A stretch of 64,000 nucleotides of DNA from CADEDH01 sp965262175 (GTDB lineage: Bacteria > Actinomycetota > Acidimicrobiia > Acidimicrobiales > SZUA-35), in contig CBDHES010000002.1 of NCBI GenBank assembly GCA_965262175.1, positions 1,798,001 through 1,862,000 of the forward strand, given 5' to 3'. How positions within the stretch are numbered: the stretch's first letter is position 1; every line of letters starts with the position of its first letter. This document shows, piece by piece, positions 16,547 to 23,906 of this stretch. Below the pieces are notes generated by a model. It was given only the letters and a program-made list of their open reading frames with translations. It ran no database searches and had not been told where the DNA came from. The position numbers and the translations under genes were made by a program.

Positions 16547-18135
16547 CCGGGCCCACGACGCCAGCGACGTGGACGGTCGCCGACTGTGTGGCGGCGATGG
16601 CCTCGGCCGATCCCGATCGGTTGGCGATCGAGACGATCGACCCGCGGCTGGGGGGCGTCGGGCCGGTCTCCGGTATCTCCTACCGCACGTTCTGGCGTCG
16701 GGTGGAGACGATCGCCGAGCGCCTGGCCGAGGCCCGGCCCGGGCCCCACGGACCGACGGTCGCCATCGTCGCTCCCAACTCGGTCGACCACCTGGCCGCC
16801 TACCTCGCCTGCCAGGTCGTCGGGGCGGCGGCCGTCCCGGTCAACAATCGGCTGGCGCCGGCCGAGGTCGGATTCCTCCTGGCCGACTCGGGCGCCTCGA
16901 TCATCCTGGCCCGGGACCCCCACGTCGGCCTGGCCGGCGATGCGGTCGCCGCCGCCGGGACACCGACGGCGGTCGTCGACCTGGCGACCCTGCTCGACCC
17001 GAGCGACTCGTCCGGTTCGGCCTGGACCGGCCCGTCGGGACCGGAGGCGGCCGACCGGCCGGCCCTGATCGCCTACACGAGCGGCACGACCGGCTTTCCG
17101 AAGGGATCGGTGGTCTCCAACCGCGGGCTCCTCACCCGACTCTCCCAGTGGTCGTGGACGTTCGGGCTGGGGCCCCGCCAGGTGCTGTCGACGCCGGGCC
17201 CGGTCTTCCACCTCTCCTACGGCGGGCTCAGCCTGGCCCACCTCGCGGCCGGAGGCCGGAACCGCCTGATGGTCGACTTCGACCCTCGGGCCGCCCTCGA
17301 CGAGTACCGCCACCACTCGTCGTGGGCGTTCCTCGTGCCGTCGATGACCGCCCTGATCGTCGAGGAGTGGGAGCGGGCCGGGCGTCCGGCGCTCGACCGC
17401 CTCGAGTGGCTCCTGTCGTCGGGGGCACCGGGCCCGATGTCGCTCCTCGACCGGGCCTTCGACGTCTTCCCCAACGCCACCATCACCGAGGCCTACGGAT
17501 GGACCGAGGGCGGCTGGGTCACCTACGAGATCAAGGACCGGTCCCGTCTCGTCCCCCACTCGGTCGGGTGGCCGATCCTCGGCACCGAGGTGCAGGTCCG
17601 GGACGACGCCGGCCAGCCGTGTGCACCGGGCGAGCCGGGGGAGGTGGTGGCCCGCTCGGTCACGCCCTTCGGGGGCTACCTGGGCAACCCGACCGCCACC
17701 GCCGACGCCCTGACCGGGGACGGCTTCTGCCGGTCGGGCGACGTCGGCATCCGGGACCCCGACGGGCGGCTCCGGATCGTCGACCGGGTGAAGGACATGA
17801 TCATCACCGGCGGGGAGAACGTGTACTGCGCCGAGGTGGAGCGGGTGCTGATCGACCATCCGGCGATCGTTGAGGCCGCCGTGGTCGGTCTGCCCGACGA
17901 CACCTGGGGGGAGCGGGTCACCGCCGTCGTCGTCGGGCGCGACGCCGCACCGGTCGATCCCGACGACGTGATCGAGCACTGCCGCCGCCACCTCGCCCGC
18001 TACAAGGCACCCCGTCAGGTCGAGGTGGCCGAGAGCCTTCCCCGCAACCCGATGGGCAAGGTGCAGAAGTTCAAGCTGATCGAGGCGCTGACCACGCCGA
18101 TGGCAGGGAACGGCCCGGCATCCTGGTCGGCGTGA
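16543..18135 (+). CDS. Acyl-CoA synthetase (AMP-forming ligase)
   Basis: The 530-residue ANL-superfamily enzyme activates a carboxylic acid to its CoA thioester through an acyl-AMP. Motifs in order are the P-loop YTSGTTGFPKG, AYGWTEGGW (A5), the A7-like RSGDVG, the hinge RVKDMIITGGENVYC and the C-terminal NPMGKVQK with the catalytic lysine. It overlaps the ketoacyl synthase by 4 bp (ATGA) and the CoA-transferase by 4 bp (GTGA). The three enzymes therefore probably act on the same acyl unit. Chain-length preference cannot be read. Confidence 0.9.
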   Translation: MTGPTTPATWTVADCVAAMASADPDRLAIETIDPRLGGVGPVSGISYRTFWRRVETIAERLAEARPGPHGPTVAIVAPNSVDHLAAYLACQVVGAAAVPVNNRLAPAEVGFLLADSGASIILARDPHVGLAGDAVAAAGTPTAVVDLATLLDPSDSSGSAWTGPSGPEAADRPALIAYTSGTTGFPKGSVVSNRGLLTRLSQWSWTFGLGPRQVLSTPGPVFHLSYGGLSLAHLAAGGRNRLMVDFDPRAALDEYRHHSSWAFLVPSMTALIVEEWERAGRPALDRLEWLLSSGAPGPMSLLDRAFDVFPNATITEAYGWTEGGWVTYEIKDRSRLVPHSVGWPILGTEVQVRDDAGQPCAPGEPGEVVARSVTPFGGYLGNPTATADALTGDGFCRSGDVGIRDPDGRLRIVDRVKDMIITGGENVYCAEVERVLIDHPAIVEAAVVGLPDDTWGERVTAVVVGRDAAPVDPDDVIEHCRRHLARYKAPRQVEVAESLPRNPMGKVQKFKLIEALTTPMAGNGPASWSA

Positions 18136-19424
18136 ACGCCGTCAGCGATCGCCCATCCACCGCCGCCGACCTCATCGACGAGCTGGCCCGCTCGGTACCG
18201 GCCGGCGCCGACCTCGTCGTCCCCATCGCCAACGGTGAGCCGGTGGGGCTCATCGATGAGCTGGAGCGCCAGGCCTCCCGGTTCTCCGGTGTCCGGGTCC
18301 ACCAGATGCACGCCCTCCACGAGCGGCCCTACCTGGCCGGGACCCACCGGGGTCACCTGGAGCACGTGGCCTGGTTCCTGTCGCACGTGACCCGCCCCCA
18401 CTTCCATGCCGGGGGGTGCGACTTCGCCCCCGCCAACTTCAGCGAGGTCCCGTCGTTCCTCCTGGCCAAGGAGCCGGCTGCGGTCCTGGCGGCGGCCAGC
18501 CCACCCGACCACCTCGGCTACTTCAGCCTCGGGGTGAGTGCCGACTACGCAGCGGCGATGATCGGCCGGGTCCCGTTCTACCTCGAGGTCAACGCCCGCA
18601 TGCCCCGAACCTATGGGGCCAACCGGCTCCACCACAGCGAGGTCGCCGGGTGGTGCGAGGCCGAGTACGACCTGGTCGAGGCCCGCCCCCGCGACGCCTC
18701 ACCGGCCGAGGAGGCGATCGCCGAGCACGTCGCCGACCGGGTCCCCGACGGGGCCACCCTCCAGATCGGGGTCGGTTCGATCCCGGCCGCCGTCGCCCGG
18801 CGGCTGACCGGGCACCAGCACCTCGGTGTCCATACCGAGCTGCTGGCCGACCCGGTGATCGACCTGGTCGAGGCGGGTGCGGTGACCGGGGTCAACAAGC
18901 GCTCCTACCGGGGCCGGATCGTCACCACGTTCGCCCTCGGCTCCCGCCGGCTCTACGACTTCTGCGACCGGAACGACGCCGTCGTCTTCCTGCCGGTCGA
19001 CGAGGTCAACGACCCCCGCAACATCGGCCGGGAGCCGAGCTTCATCTCGGTCAACGGCACCCTGGAGGTCGACCTGTTCGGTCAGTGCGCCTCCGAGACG
19101 CTGGGGACCAGCTACTGGTCGGGCAGCGGGGGCCAGGCCGATTTCGCCCGGGGCGCCCAGTACAGCCGGGGCGGCGACGGGTTCATCGTGCTCCGCTCGA
19201 CGACCGACGGGGGGCGGGTCAGCCGGATCGTCCCGACCCTCAAGACCGGTGCGGTGGTGACCACGGTCAAGAACACCGTCGACAACGTCGTCACCGAACA
19301 CGGCGTGGCCCAGCTCCGGGGTCGGACCCTGGCCGAGCGGGCCGCCGCCCTGATCGCGGTGGCCGCCCCCCACCACCGTGACGAGCTCGAGCGGGCGGCC
19401 AAGGAGATGGGCCTCGCCCGGTGA
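18132..19424 (+). CDS. Acetyl-CoA hydrolase/transferase family (4-hydroxybutyrate CoA-transferase-like)
   Basis: The 430-residue protein shows the family hallmarks: LVVPIANGEPVGL near the start, ADFAP-like GGCDFAPANFSEVP, and GATLQIGVGSIPAAV. VHTELLADPVIDLVEAGAVTGVNK follows in the C-terminal CoA-transferase domain. SYWSGSGGQADFARGA closes the active site. It moves CoA between acyl groups through a glutamyl-CoA intermediate. Coupled to the ligase by GTGA, it may recycle CoA onto the product or substrate of that ligase. The donor and acceptor are unknown. Confidence 0.85.
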   Translation: MNAVSDRPSTAADLIDELARSVPAGADLVVPIANGEPVGLIDELERQASRFSGVRVHQMHALHERPYLAGTHRGHLEHVAWFLSHVTRPHFHAGGCDFAPANFSEVPSFLLAKEPAAVLAAASPPDHLGYFSLGVSADYAAAMIGRVPFYLEVNARMPRTYGANRLHHSEVAGWCEAEYDLVEARPRDASPAEEAIAEHVADRVPDGATLQIGVGSIPAAVARRLTGHQHLGVHTELLADPVIDLVEAGAVTGVNKRSYRGRIVTTFALGSRRLYDFCDRNDAVVFLPVDEVNDPRNIGREPSFISVNGTLEVDLFGQCASETLGTSYWSGSGGQADFARGAQYSRGGDGFIVLRSTTDGGRVSRIVPTLKTGAVVTTVKNTVDNVVTEHGVAQLRGRTLAERAAALIAVAAPHHRDELERAAKEMGLAR

Positions 19425-19485
19425 GCGACCCAGCCGACCCCCGACCGGGGCGAGCCCTCCCCGGCCCCGGCCGGTGCGGGGTCGG

Positions 19486-19491
19486 TAGGGT
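19486..19491 (+). promoter_or_regulatory. -10 box TAGGGT of the aminotransferase-sulfotransferase pair
   Basis: TAGGGT ends 6 nt before the ATG at 19498, with no ribosome site. Confidence 0.6.
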
Positions 19492-19497
19492 CCGGCC

Positions 19498-20526
19498 ATG
19501 GCCCATGGCACCCACGACTACGTCCCCGATCCCCGCAACGCCGACATCGTCATCAACGTCAACGGTGAGCTCCTGCCCCGTGACCGGGCGACGGTGTCGG
19601 TGTTCGACTCCGGGTTCATGCTCGGCGACGGGATCTGGGAGGGCATCCGGATCCTCGACGGCGCCCCCCTCTTCCTCGATCGTCACCTCCGCCGCCTCGA
19701 CGAGGGAGCGAGAGCGATCGACCTCGACCTGGGAAGGTCGGCCGACGAGCTGACCGATCTCCTCCTCGCCACCCTGGACGCCAACGGGATGACCCGGGAG
19801 GCCATGGCGGCCAACGGCGACTCGGTCCACGTCCGGCTGATGGTGTCCCGAGGGGTGAAGTCGACCCCGTACCAGGATCCCCGGTTCACGATCAGCGACC
19901 CGACGACGGTCGTCATCTGCGAGTACAAGGCGCCCGACACCACCGTGCAGGGCGAGGGGATCCGCCTGTTCACCGTGCACGTCCGCCGGGGCCGGCCCGA
20001 CGTCCAGGATCCGAAGCTCAACTCCCACTCGAAGCTCAACTGCATCACGGCCTGTATCCAGGCGGCCAAGGCCGGAGCCGACGAGGCACTGATGCTCGAC
20101 CCCCACGGGTTCGTCGCCACCTGCAACTCGACCCACTTCTTCGTCGTCCGTGACGGGGAGGTGTGGACCTCGACCGGGGACTACTGCCTCGGCGGGATCA
20201 CCCGGTCGAACGTGCTGGAGCTGTGCGAGAGCGAGGGTCTGGTGGCCCGGGAGCGGAACTTCTCCCTCACCGAGGTGTACGGCGCGGAGGAGTCGTTCGT
20301 CACCGGCACCTTCGCCGGGCTGACGCCGGTGGTCGAGGTCGACGGACGAACGATCGGCGCCGGGGTCCGGGGCCCGATCACCGATCGACTCCAGGCCGCC
20401 TACCGCCGACGGTGCCGGGCCGAGGCCGACCGGTGGCACGCGGCCCGAGCCGACCCGGCCCCGGCGAGCGTCGACCGGGCGGCCCGGCCGACGGGCGGCG
20501 AGGGCCGAGGAGCGGTCGATCGATGA
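19498..20526 (+). CDS. Class IV aminotransferase (branched-chain/D-amino acid type)
   Basis: The 342-residue fold-type IV PLP enzyme has the family start (IVINVNGELLPRDRATVSVFDSGFMLGDGIWEGIR). The lysine region is DPKLNSHSKLN, followed by AGADEALMLD. The usual acidic residue before SSNIFFV, which binds the PLP ring nitrogen, is replaced: here the segment reads FVATCNSTHFFVV. This points to a distinct subgroup. Its stop overlaps the sulfotransferase-like gene (ATGA). Gene symbols such as ilvE would overstate what is seen. Confidence 0.82.
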   Translation: MAHGTHDYVPDPRNADIVINVNGELLPRDRATVSVFDSGFMLGDGIWEGIRILDGAPLFLDRHLRRLDEGARAIDLDLGRSADELTDLLLATLDANGMTREAMAANGDSVHVRLMVSRGVKSTPYQDPRFTISDPTTVVICEYKAPDTTVQGEGIRLFTVHVRRGRPDVQDPKLNSHSKLNCITACIQAAKAGADEALMLDPHGFVATCNSTHFFVVRDGEVWTSTGDYCLGGITRSNVLELCESEGLVARERNFSLTEVYGAEESFVTGTFAGLTPVVEVDGRTIGAGVRGPITDRLQAAYRRRCRAEADRWHAARADPAPASVDRAARPTGGEGRGAVDR

Positions 20527-21257
20527 CGGTGCGGATCGCCATGTGGTCCGGGCCCCGCAACCTGTCGACGGCGATGATGCGATCGTGGGAGAACCGGTCC
20601 GACACCGTCGTGCTCGATGAGCCCCTCTATGCCCACTACCTCGCCGAGACGGGGCTCGACCACCCGGCCCGGGACGAGATCGTGGCCGCCGGTCCGACCG
20701 CCCCGACCGACGCCATCGCCCGGTGCCTGGCCCCGCTTCCGCCCGGGATCGAGGTCGGCTACCAGAAGCACATGAGCCACCACCTGCTCCCCACGCTCGA
20801 GCGGGACTGGCTCGACGAGCTCCGCCACTTCCTCCTGATCCGTGACCCCCTCGCCGTTCTGGCCTCCTACACCCGGGTCCGGGAGGCGGTCACGCTCGAC
20901 GACATCGGCCTCCCCCAGCAGCTGGAGCTGCTCGACCGGGCCGAGCTGGTGATCGACGCCGACGACTTCCTCGCCGATCCTCGCCGCTACTCCGAGGCGC
21001 TCTGCGCCCACCTCGGGTTGGCCTTCACCGACGCGATGTTGAGCTGGCCGGCTGGACCTCGGTCCAGCGACGGCCCGTGGGCGCCCCACTGGTACGGGTC
21101 GGTGTGGTCCTCGACGTCGTTCCGAGCGCCGCCCGACCCCGGGTCGCGCCCCGACCGGCATCGCCTCCGGGCCGACCTGTCGCCACCGGCCGCGGCCGTG
21201 GTCGACGAGGCCGAGGACCTCTACCGTCAGCTCCACCGCCATCGCCTTGTCTGGTGA
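20523..21257 (+). CDS. Sulfotransferase-like family protein
   Basis: This 244-residue protein begins MTVRIAMWSGPRNLSTAMMRSW, where WSGPRNLST matches the 5'-phosphosulfate loop region of sulfotransferases. Later it has HFLLIRDPLAVLASY, the 3'-phosphate-binding segment. It is coupled to the class IV aminotransferase by an ATGA overlap. Transfer of sulfate from PAPS to an amine- or keto-derived product is an inference; the pair could instead act in a pathway without sulfate. Confidence 0.78.
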   Translation: MTVRIAMWSGPRNLSTAMMRSWENRSDTVVLDEPLYAHYLAETGLDHPARDEIVAAGPTAPTDAIARCLAPLPPGIEVGYQKHMSHHLLPTLERDWLDELRHFLLIRDPLAVLASYTRVREAVTLDDIGLPQQLELLDRAELVIDADDFLADPRRYSEALCAHLGLAFTDAMLSWPAGPRSSDGPWAPHWYGSVWSSTSFRAPPDPGSRPDRHRLRADLSPPAAAVVDEAEDLYRQLHRHRLVW

Positions 21258-21293
21258 AGGTCAGCAGGGCGACCGGAGCGCCGGTCGTGAAGC

Positions 21294-22058
21294 TCAGAAG
21301 CCGCCGAGGAGGCGGACCGCAGCGTCGATGGCGACGGTGATGGCGTCGGACTCGACCCGGGCCACGACCGACTCGTCGGGGATCTCGCCCTCGTGGCGGT
21401 TGACGATCACCCCCGAGACGCACCCGGCCCGCCATCCACTGGCGGCGCACATGGTGAACAGGGTGGCGCTCTCCATCTCGTAGTTGAGCACGTTGAGGGC
21501 TTGCCACTCGGCCAAGCTCCCGACCAGCGAGGCGGTCACGAACCCGGTGGCGGTGTCGTACCGTTCCTGGCCGGGGTAGAAGGTGTCGCTCGACGCCGTC
21601 ACCCCGACCCGCATCGGCACGCCGGCCAACCGGGCGCTCTCGACCAGGGCCGTGGTGCAGGCGTGGTCGGCGACCGCCGGATACTCGAGCGGCGCGAAGT
21701 GGCGGCTGGCGCCGTCGAGGCGGACCGAGCCGCTGGTGGCGATGAGCGTCCCGACCTCGATGTCGGGTTGGATGGCTCCGGTCGTCCCGACCCGGAGGAA
21801 GGTCGTCACCCCCAGTTGGGCCAGCTCCTCGACGGCGATCGAGGTCGACGGGCCGCCGATCCCGGTCGAACAGACGACGAGGGGATGGCCGGCCACCGTT
21901 CCCCGGTAGCTGGTGAACTCCCTGGTCTCGGCCAGCCGCACGGGAGCGACGAACCGGTCGGCGATGCGGGCGACCCGTCCGGGGTCGCCGGGCACGATGG
22001 CCACGGTGATCCCGTCGAGCTGGTCCTTGCTCAGGCCAAGGTGGAAGACGTCGGGCAT
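21294..22058 (-). CDS. udp: Uridine phosphorylase
   Basis: The 254-residue protein is very like enterobacterial Udp along its whole length: VFHLGLSKDQLDG, VAIVPGDPGRV, VCSTGIGGPSTSIAVEEL, FLRVGTTGAIQP, VGVTASSDTFYPGQERYDT and NYEMESATLFTMCA. It cleaves uridine to uracil and ribose-1-phosphate in the cytoplasm. ACGGAG upstream serves as ribosome site. Such close agreement with the gammaproteobacterial enzyme is unexpected for an actinobacterium and may reflect transfer or strong conservation; GC content looks like that of its neighbours. Confidence 0.95.
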   Translation of the reverse strand: MPDVFHLGLSKDQLDGITVAIVPGDPGRVARIADRFVAPVRLAETREFTSYRGTVAGHPLVVCSTGIGGPSTSIAVEELAQLGVTTFLRVGTTGAIQPDIEVGTLIATSGSVRLDGASRHFAPLEYPAVADHACTTALVESARLAGVPMRVGVTASSDTFYPGQERYDTATGFVTASLVGSLAEWQALNVLNYEMESATLFTMCAASGWRAGCVSGVIVNRHEGEIPDESVVARVESDAITVAIDAAVRLLGGF

Positions 22059-22115
22059 CGTCGGGTTCTCCGTCGGGGTCGGGGCGGTCGAGGGCAGGGC
22101 TCCGGTGGGCGACGC

Positions 22116-22985
22116 TCAGTCTCGCCACAGCGGTCGGGTCAGGCAGGTCGGCCCGCCCTCGCAGGGGATGCATAGCGCATCGCCACCGATCAGGTCGAGA
22201 CGGCAGCCGCCGTCTCGCAACACAGCGGCGGTCCGGGGGAAGCCGTCGATCGCCACGACCCGGCGGGGTGCGACGGCCAACACGTTGAGGCTCAGGCCGC
22301 CGCTGCGGTCGAACTCGTCGGCCGGCGCGTGGAGCAGCTCGTAGCCCATCGACGTCATGCGCTCATGGAGGGCTGCGGGCAGGAGCGGGGCGTGGACGAG
22401 GGCGAGGTCGCCGTCGAGCGGGCTGACGAGCGACAGCAGGTGGAGACAGGCGTCGGGGCCCGTGTGGTAGGGGAGATCGTAGGACTCGACCACCACCCCC
22501 TGATCGGCCAGGATCGCCGTCAGCTGCTCGATGCCCGACCGGTTGGTCCGGTAGCCCCGACCGACGGCCAGCGTGGCGTCGTCGAGCCAGCAGCAGTCGC
22601 CACCCTCGATCACCCCCGGGGCGTCGATGGCGCCGACGATCGGCACCCGACCGTCGTAGAACCGGCGGTGGAGGTCGGCCTCGGGTCGCCGGAGCCCCTT
22701 GCCGGGCCGGAGCACCACCGCCCCGGCGGGGGTGATGAACGACGGGTCGTAGGTGAAGACCGAGTCGGCGAGCCCGTCGCCATCGTCGTCGGGTAGCCAG
22801 TCGATCTCCACGCCGTGGCCCTCGAGGACGGCGACCAGGGCGTCGAACTGGGCCCGCACGGCTGGGCCGTCGAGCGGGCCGGCGTAGTGCCAGCGCTCGG
22901 GGTCGGCGCTCAGCATGGCGCCAGGTCGCCGCATCAGGACCCGCCGCAGGGGTCCGGTCATCGAGCTCACGCCGTAGTCAGCCAT
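22116..22985 (-). CDS. Amidinotransferase/dimethylarginine dimethylaminohydrolase-like protein
   Basis: The 289-residue protein has the guanidino-group-modifying fold. FTYDPSFIT with an acidic residue, EGGDCCWL, a central histidine segment (ACLHLLSLVSP) and the C-terminal catalytic cysteine in GGPTCLTRPLWRD are visible. Members hydrolyse arginine, methylarginines or related guanidines to citrulline and an amine. It lies immediately upstream of, and divergent from, the TetR gene heading the guanidine/urea-type operon. A link through guanidino compounds is attractive but inferred. A TAGCGT box on the minus strand sits 9 nt before its ATG. Confidence 0.85.
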   Translation of the reverse strand: MADYGVSSMTGPLRRVLMRRPGAMLSADPERWHYAGPLDGPAVRAQFDALVAVLEGHGVEIDWLPDDDGDGLADSVFTYDPSFITPAGAVVLRPGKGLRRPEADLHRRFYDGRVPIVGAIDAPGVIEGGDCCWLDDATLAVGRGYRTNRSGIEQLTAILADQGVVVESYDLPYHTGPDACLHLLSLVSPLDGDLALVHAPLLPAALHERMTSMGYELLHAPADEFDRSGGLSLNVLAVAPRRVVAIDGFPRTAAVLRDGGCRLDLIGGDALCIPCEGGPTCLTRPLWRD

Positions 22986-22994
22986 CGGCCGACC

Positions 22995-23000
22995 ACGCTA
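22995..23000 (-). promoter_or_regulatory. -10 box TAGCGT of the amidinotransferase-like gene
   Basis: On the minus strand TAGCGT (complement of about 22995-23000) ends 9 nt before the ATG at 22985. Confidence 0.45.
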
Positions 23001-23002
23001 GG

Positions 23003-23041
23003 ACCCCGGCCGGGGTTCGAAACGCCCGATCGACATCGATC
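23003..23041. promoter_or_regulatory. Two palindromes in a divergent promoter region
   Basis: ACCCCGGCCGGGGT (23003-23016) and GATCGACATCGATC (23028-23041) are both exact palindromes or near-exact with a 2-nt centre. They lie between the divergent amidinotransferase-like and TetR genes. The second overlaps the expected -35 of the tetR promoter and resembles the palindrome in front of the ABC operon at 23862. They are candidate operators. Confidence 0.5.
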
Positions 23042-23058
23042 ACCCCTCGGCTCGGGGC

Positions 23059-23064
23059 TAGCCT
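23059..23064 (+). promoter_or_regulatory. -10 box TAGCCT of the tetR gene
   Basis: TAGCCT ends 6 nt before the ATG at 23071, with no ribosome site. Confidence 0.6.
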
Positions 23065-23070
23065 CGCCCG

Positions 23071-23802
23071 ATGGCCCCCCAGCGGTTCGGCGATCGCCCG
23101 AGGACCCGGAAGCCGGGTGCCGGCCGGCCCCGCAATGTCCGGCGGGTCGAGACGGGGCCGGTCGATGTGGAGATCATCGGCGCGGCCGCTCGGCTGTTCG
23201 CTCGTGACGGCGTTGCGGCCACAACCATGGCCGAGATCGCCGACGAGGTCGGGCTCGGGGTCTCGTCGATCTACTACTACTTCCGCAACAAGCACGACCT
23301 GCTGGAACGGATCGTGATCGACGTCAACCAGGTCCCGCTGAAGATCGCCGAGCGGGCCCGGCTCGACCATCCGTCGGCCGGCCAACGGCTTCACAGCTTC
23401 ATCCGCAACGACGCGATCGCCCTGTGTCAGCTCCCGTTCGACATCAACGAGATCCATCGGCTGGCCGGACAGGAGCCCGACGCTTTCGAGCGCTACTGGG
23501 CCGACCGGGATCGGTTGCTGGCCGAGGTGTCCCAGTTCGTGGTCGAGGGCGTGTCCTCGGGCGAGTTCCGGACGGTCGAGCCGGAGCTGACCGGGTTGAC
23601 CGTCCTGGCCAACGACGAGGCGATCCAAAACTGGTATCGACCGGGCCTTCGGCGCCAGCCGGGTGAAGACGGCCTCGCCCGATTCGAGCCGGCCGAGATC
23701 GGGCTCCACCTGGCAGACCTGACGCTCCGGGGCCTGCTCGCCGACCCGACGGACCTCTCTGCCATCCGTCGGGCCACCGGGCCCGGCCGGACAGCAAGGT
23801 AG
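23071..23802 (+). CDS. TetR-family regulator, probable regulator of the guanidine/urea-type operon
   Basis: The 243-residue protein opens with a basic arm rich in Arg/Pro. A TetR helix-turn-helix follows (about 36-80), with ATTMAEIADEVGLGVSSIYYYF and a K/H-rich recognition end. The C-terminal two thirds are helical and would bind a ligand. It directly precedes the ABC importer operon on the same strand, with palindromic sites before both genes, so it is the natural candidate for local control. Its last codons (ending TAR) lie in the first unit of a 15-bp tandem repeat. The effector is not known; guanidine or a relative is a guess. Confidence 0.85.
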   Translation: MAPQRFGDRPRTRKPGAGRPRNVRRVETGPVDVEIIGAAARLFARDGVAATTMAEIADEVGLGVSSIYYYFRNKHDLLERIVIDVNQVPLKIAERARLDHPSAGQRLHSFIRNDAIALCQLPFDINEIHRLAGQEPDAFERYWADRDRLLAEVSQFVVEGVSSGEFRTVEPELTGLTVLANDEAIQNWYRPGLRRQPGEDGLARFEPAEIGLHLADLTLRGLLADPTDLSAIRRATGPGRTAR

Positions 23803-23837
23803 GGGATAGCAAGGTAGGAGACAGCAAGGTAGGAGAC
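23793..23837 (+). repeat. Three tandem copies of a 15-bp unit
   Basis: AGCAAGGTAGGGGAT (23793-23807) is followed by two exact copies of AGCAAGGTAGGAGAC (23808-23822, 23823-23837) and a further AGC. The first copy contains the TAG stop of the tetR gene. The array lies 24 bp before the palindrome of the next promoter. It may be a recent slippage duplication or a repeated protein-binding site. Confidence 0.75.
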
Positions 23838-23861
23838 AGCCGGCCGACACCGGCCCTTATT

Positions 23862-23876
23862 TCGAATGACATTCGA
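23862..23876. promoter_or_regulatory. Palindromic operator candidate before the ABC importer operon
   Basis: TCGAATGACATTCGA has 6-bp inverted arms around a 3-nt centre. It covers the position expected for the -35 of the promoter whose -10 is at 23894, and shares GACAT(T)CGA with the palindrome in front of tetR. Confidence 0.55.
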
Positions 23877-23893
23877 GAGAAACGCATCGTTCG

Positions 23894-23899
23894 TACGGT
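23894..23899 (+). promoter_or_regulatory. -10 box TACGGT of the guanidine/urea-type operon
   Basis: TACGGT ends 7 nt before the ATG at 23907. With such a short or absent leader there is no room for a guanidine riboswitch, so control must be by protein. Confidence 0.6.
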
Positions 23900-23906
23900 C
23901 GGCCCC

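Noticed and set aside
23011..23030. tRNA-like GGTTCGAAAC T-loop sequence
   Set aside because: The flanking sequence does not form acceptor or anticodon stems; it lies in a short divergent promoter region.
23803..23906. A guanidine riboswitch before the ABC importer
   Set aside because: The interval holds tandem repeats and a palindrome, and the -10 box lies 7 nt from the ATG, leaving no transcribed leader for an aptamer.
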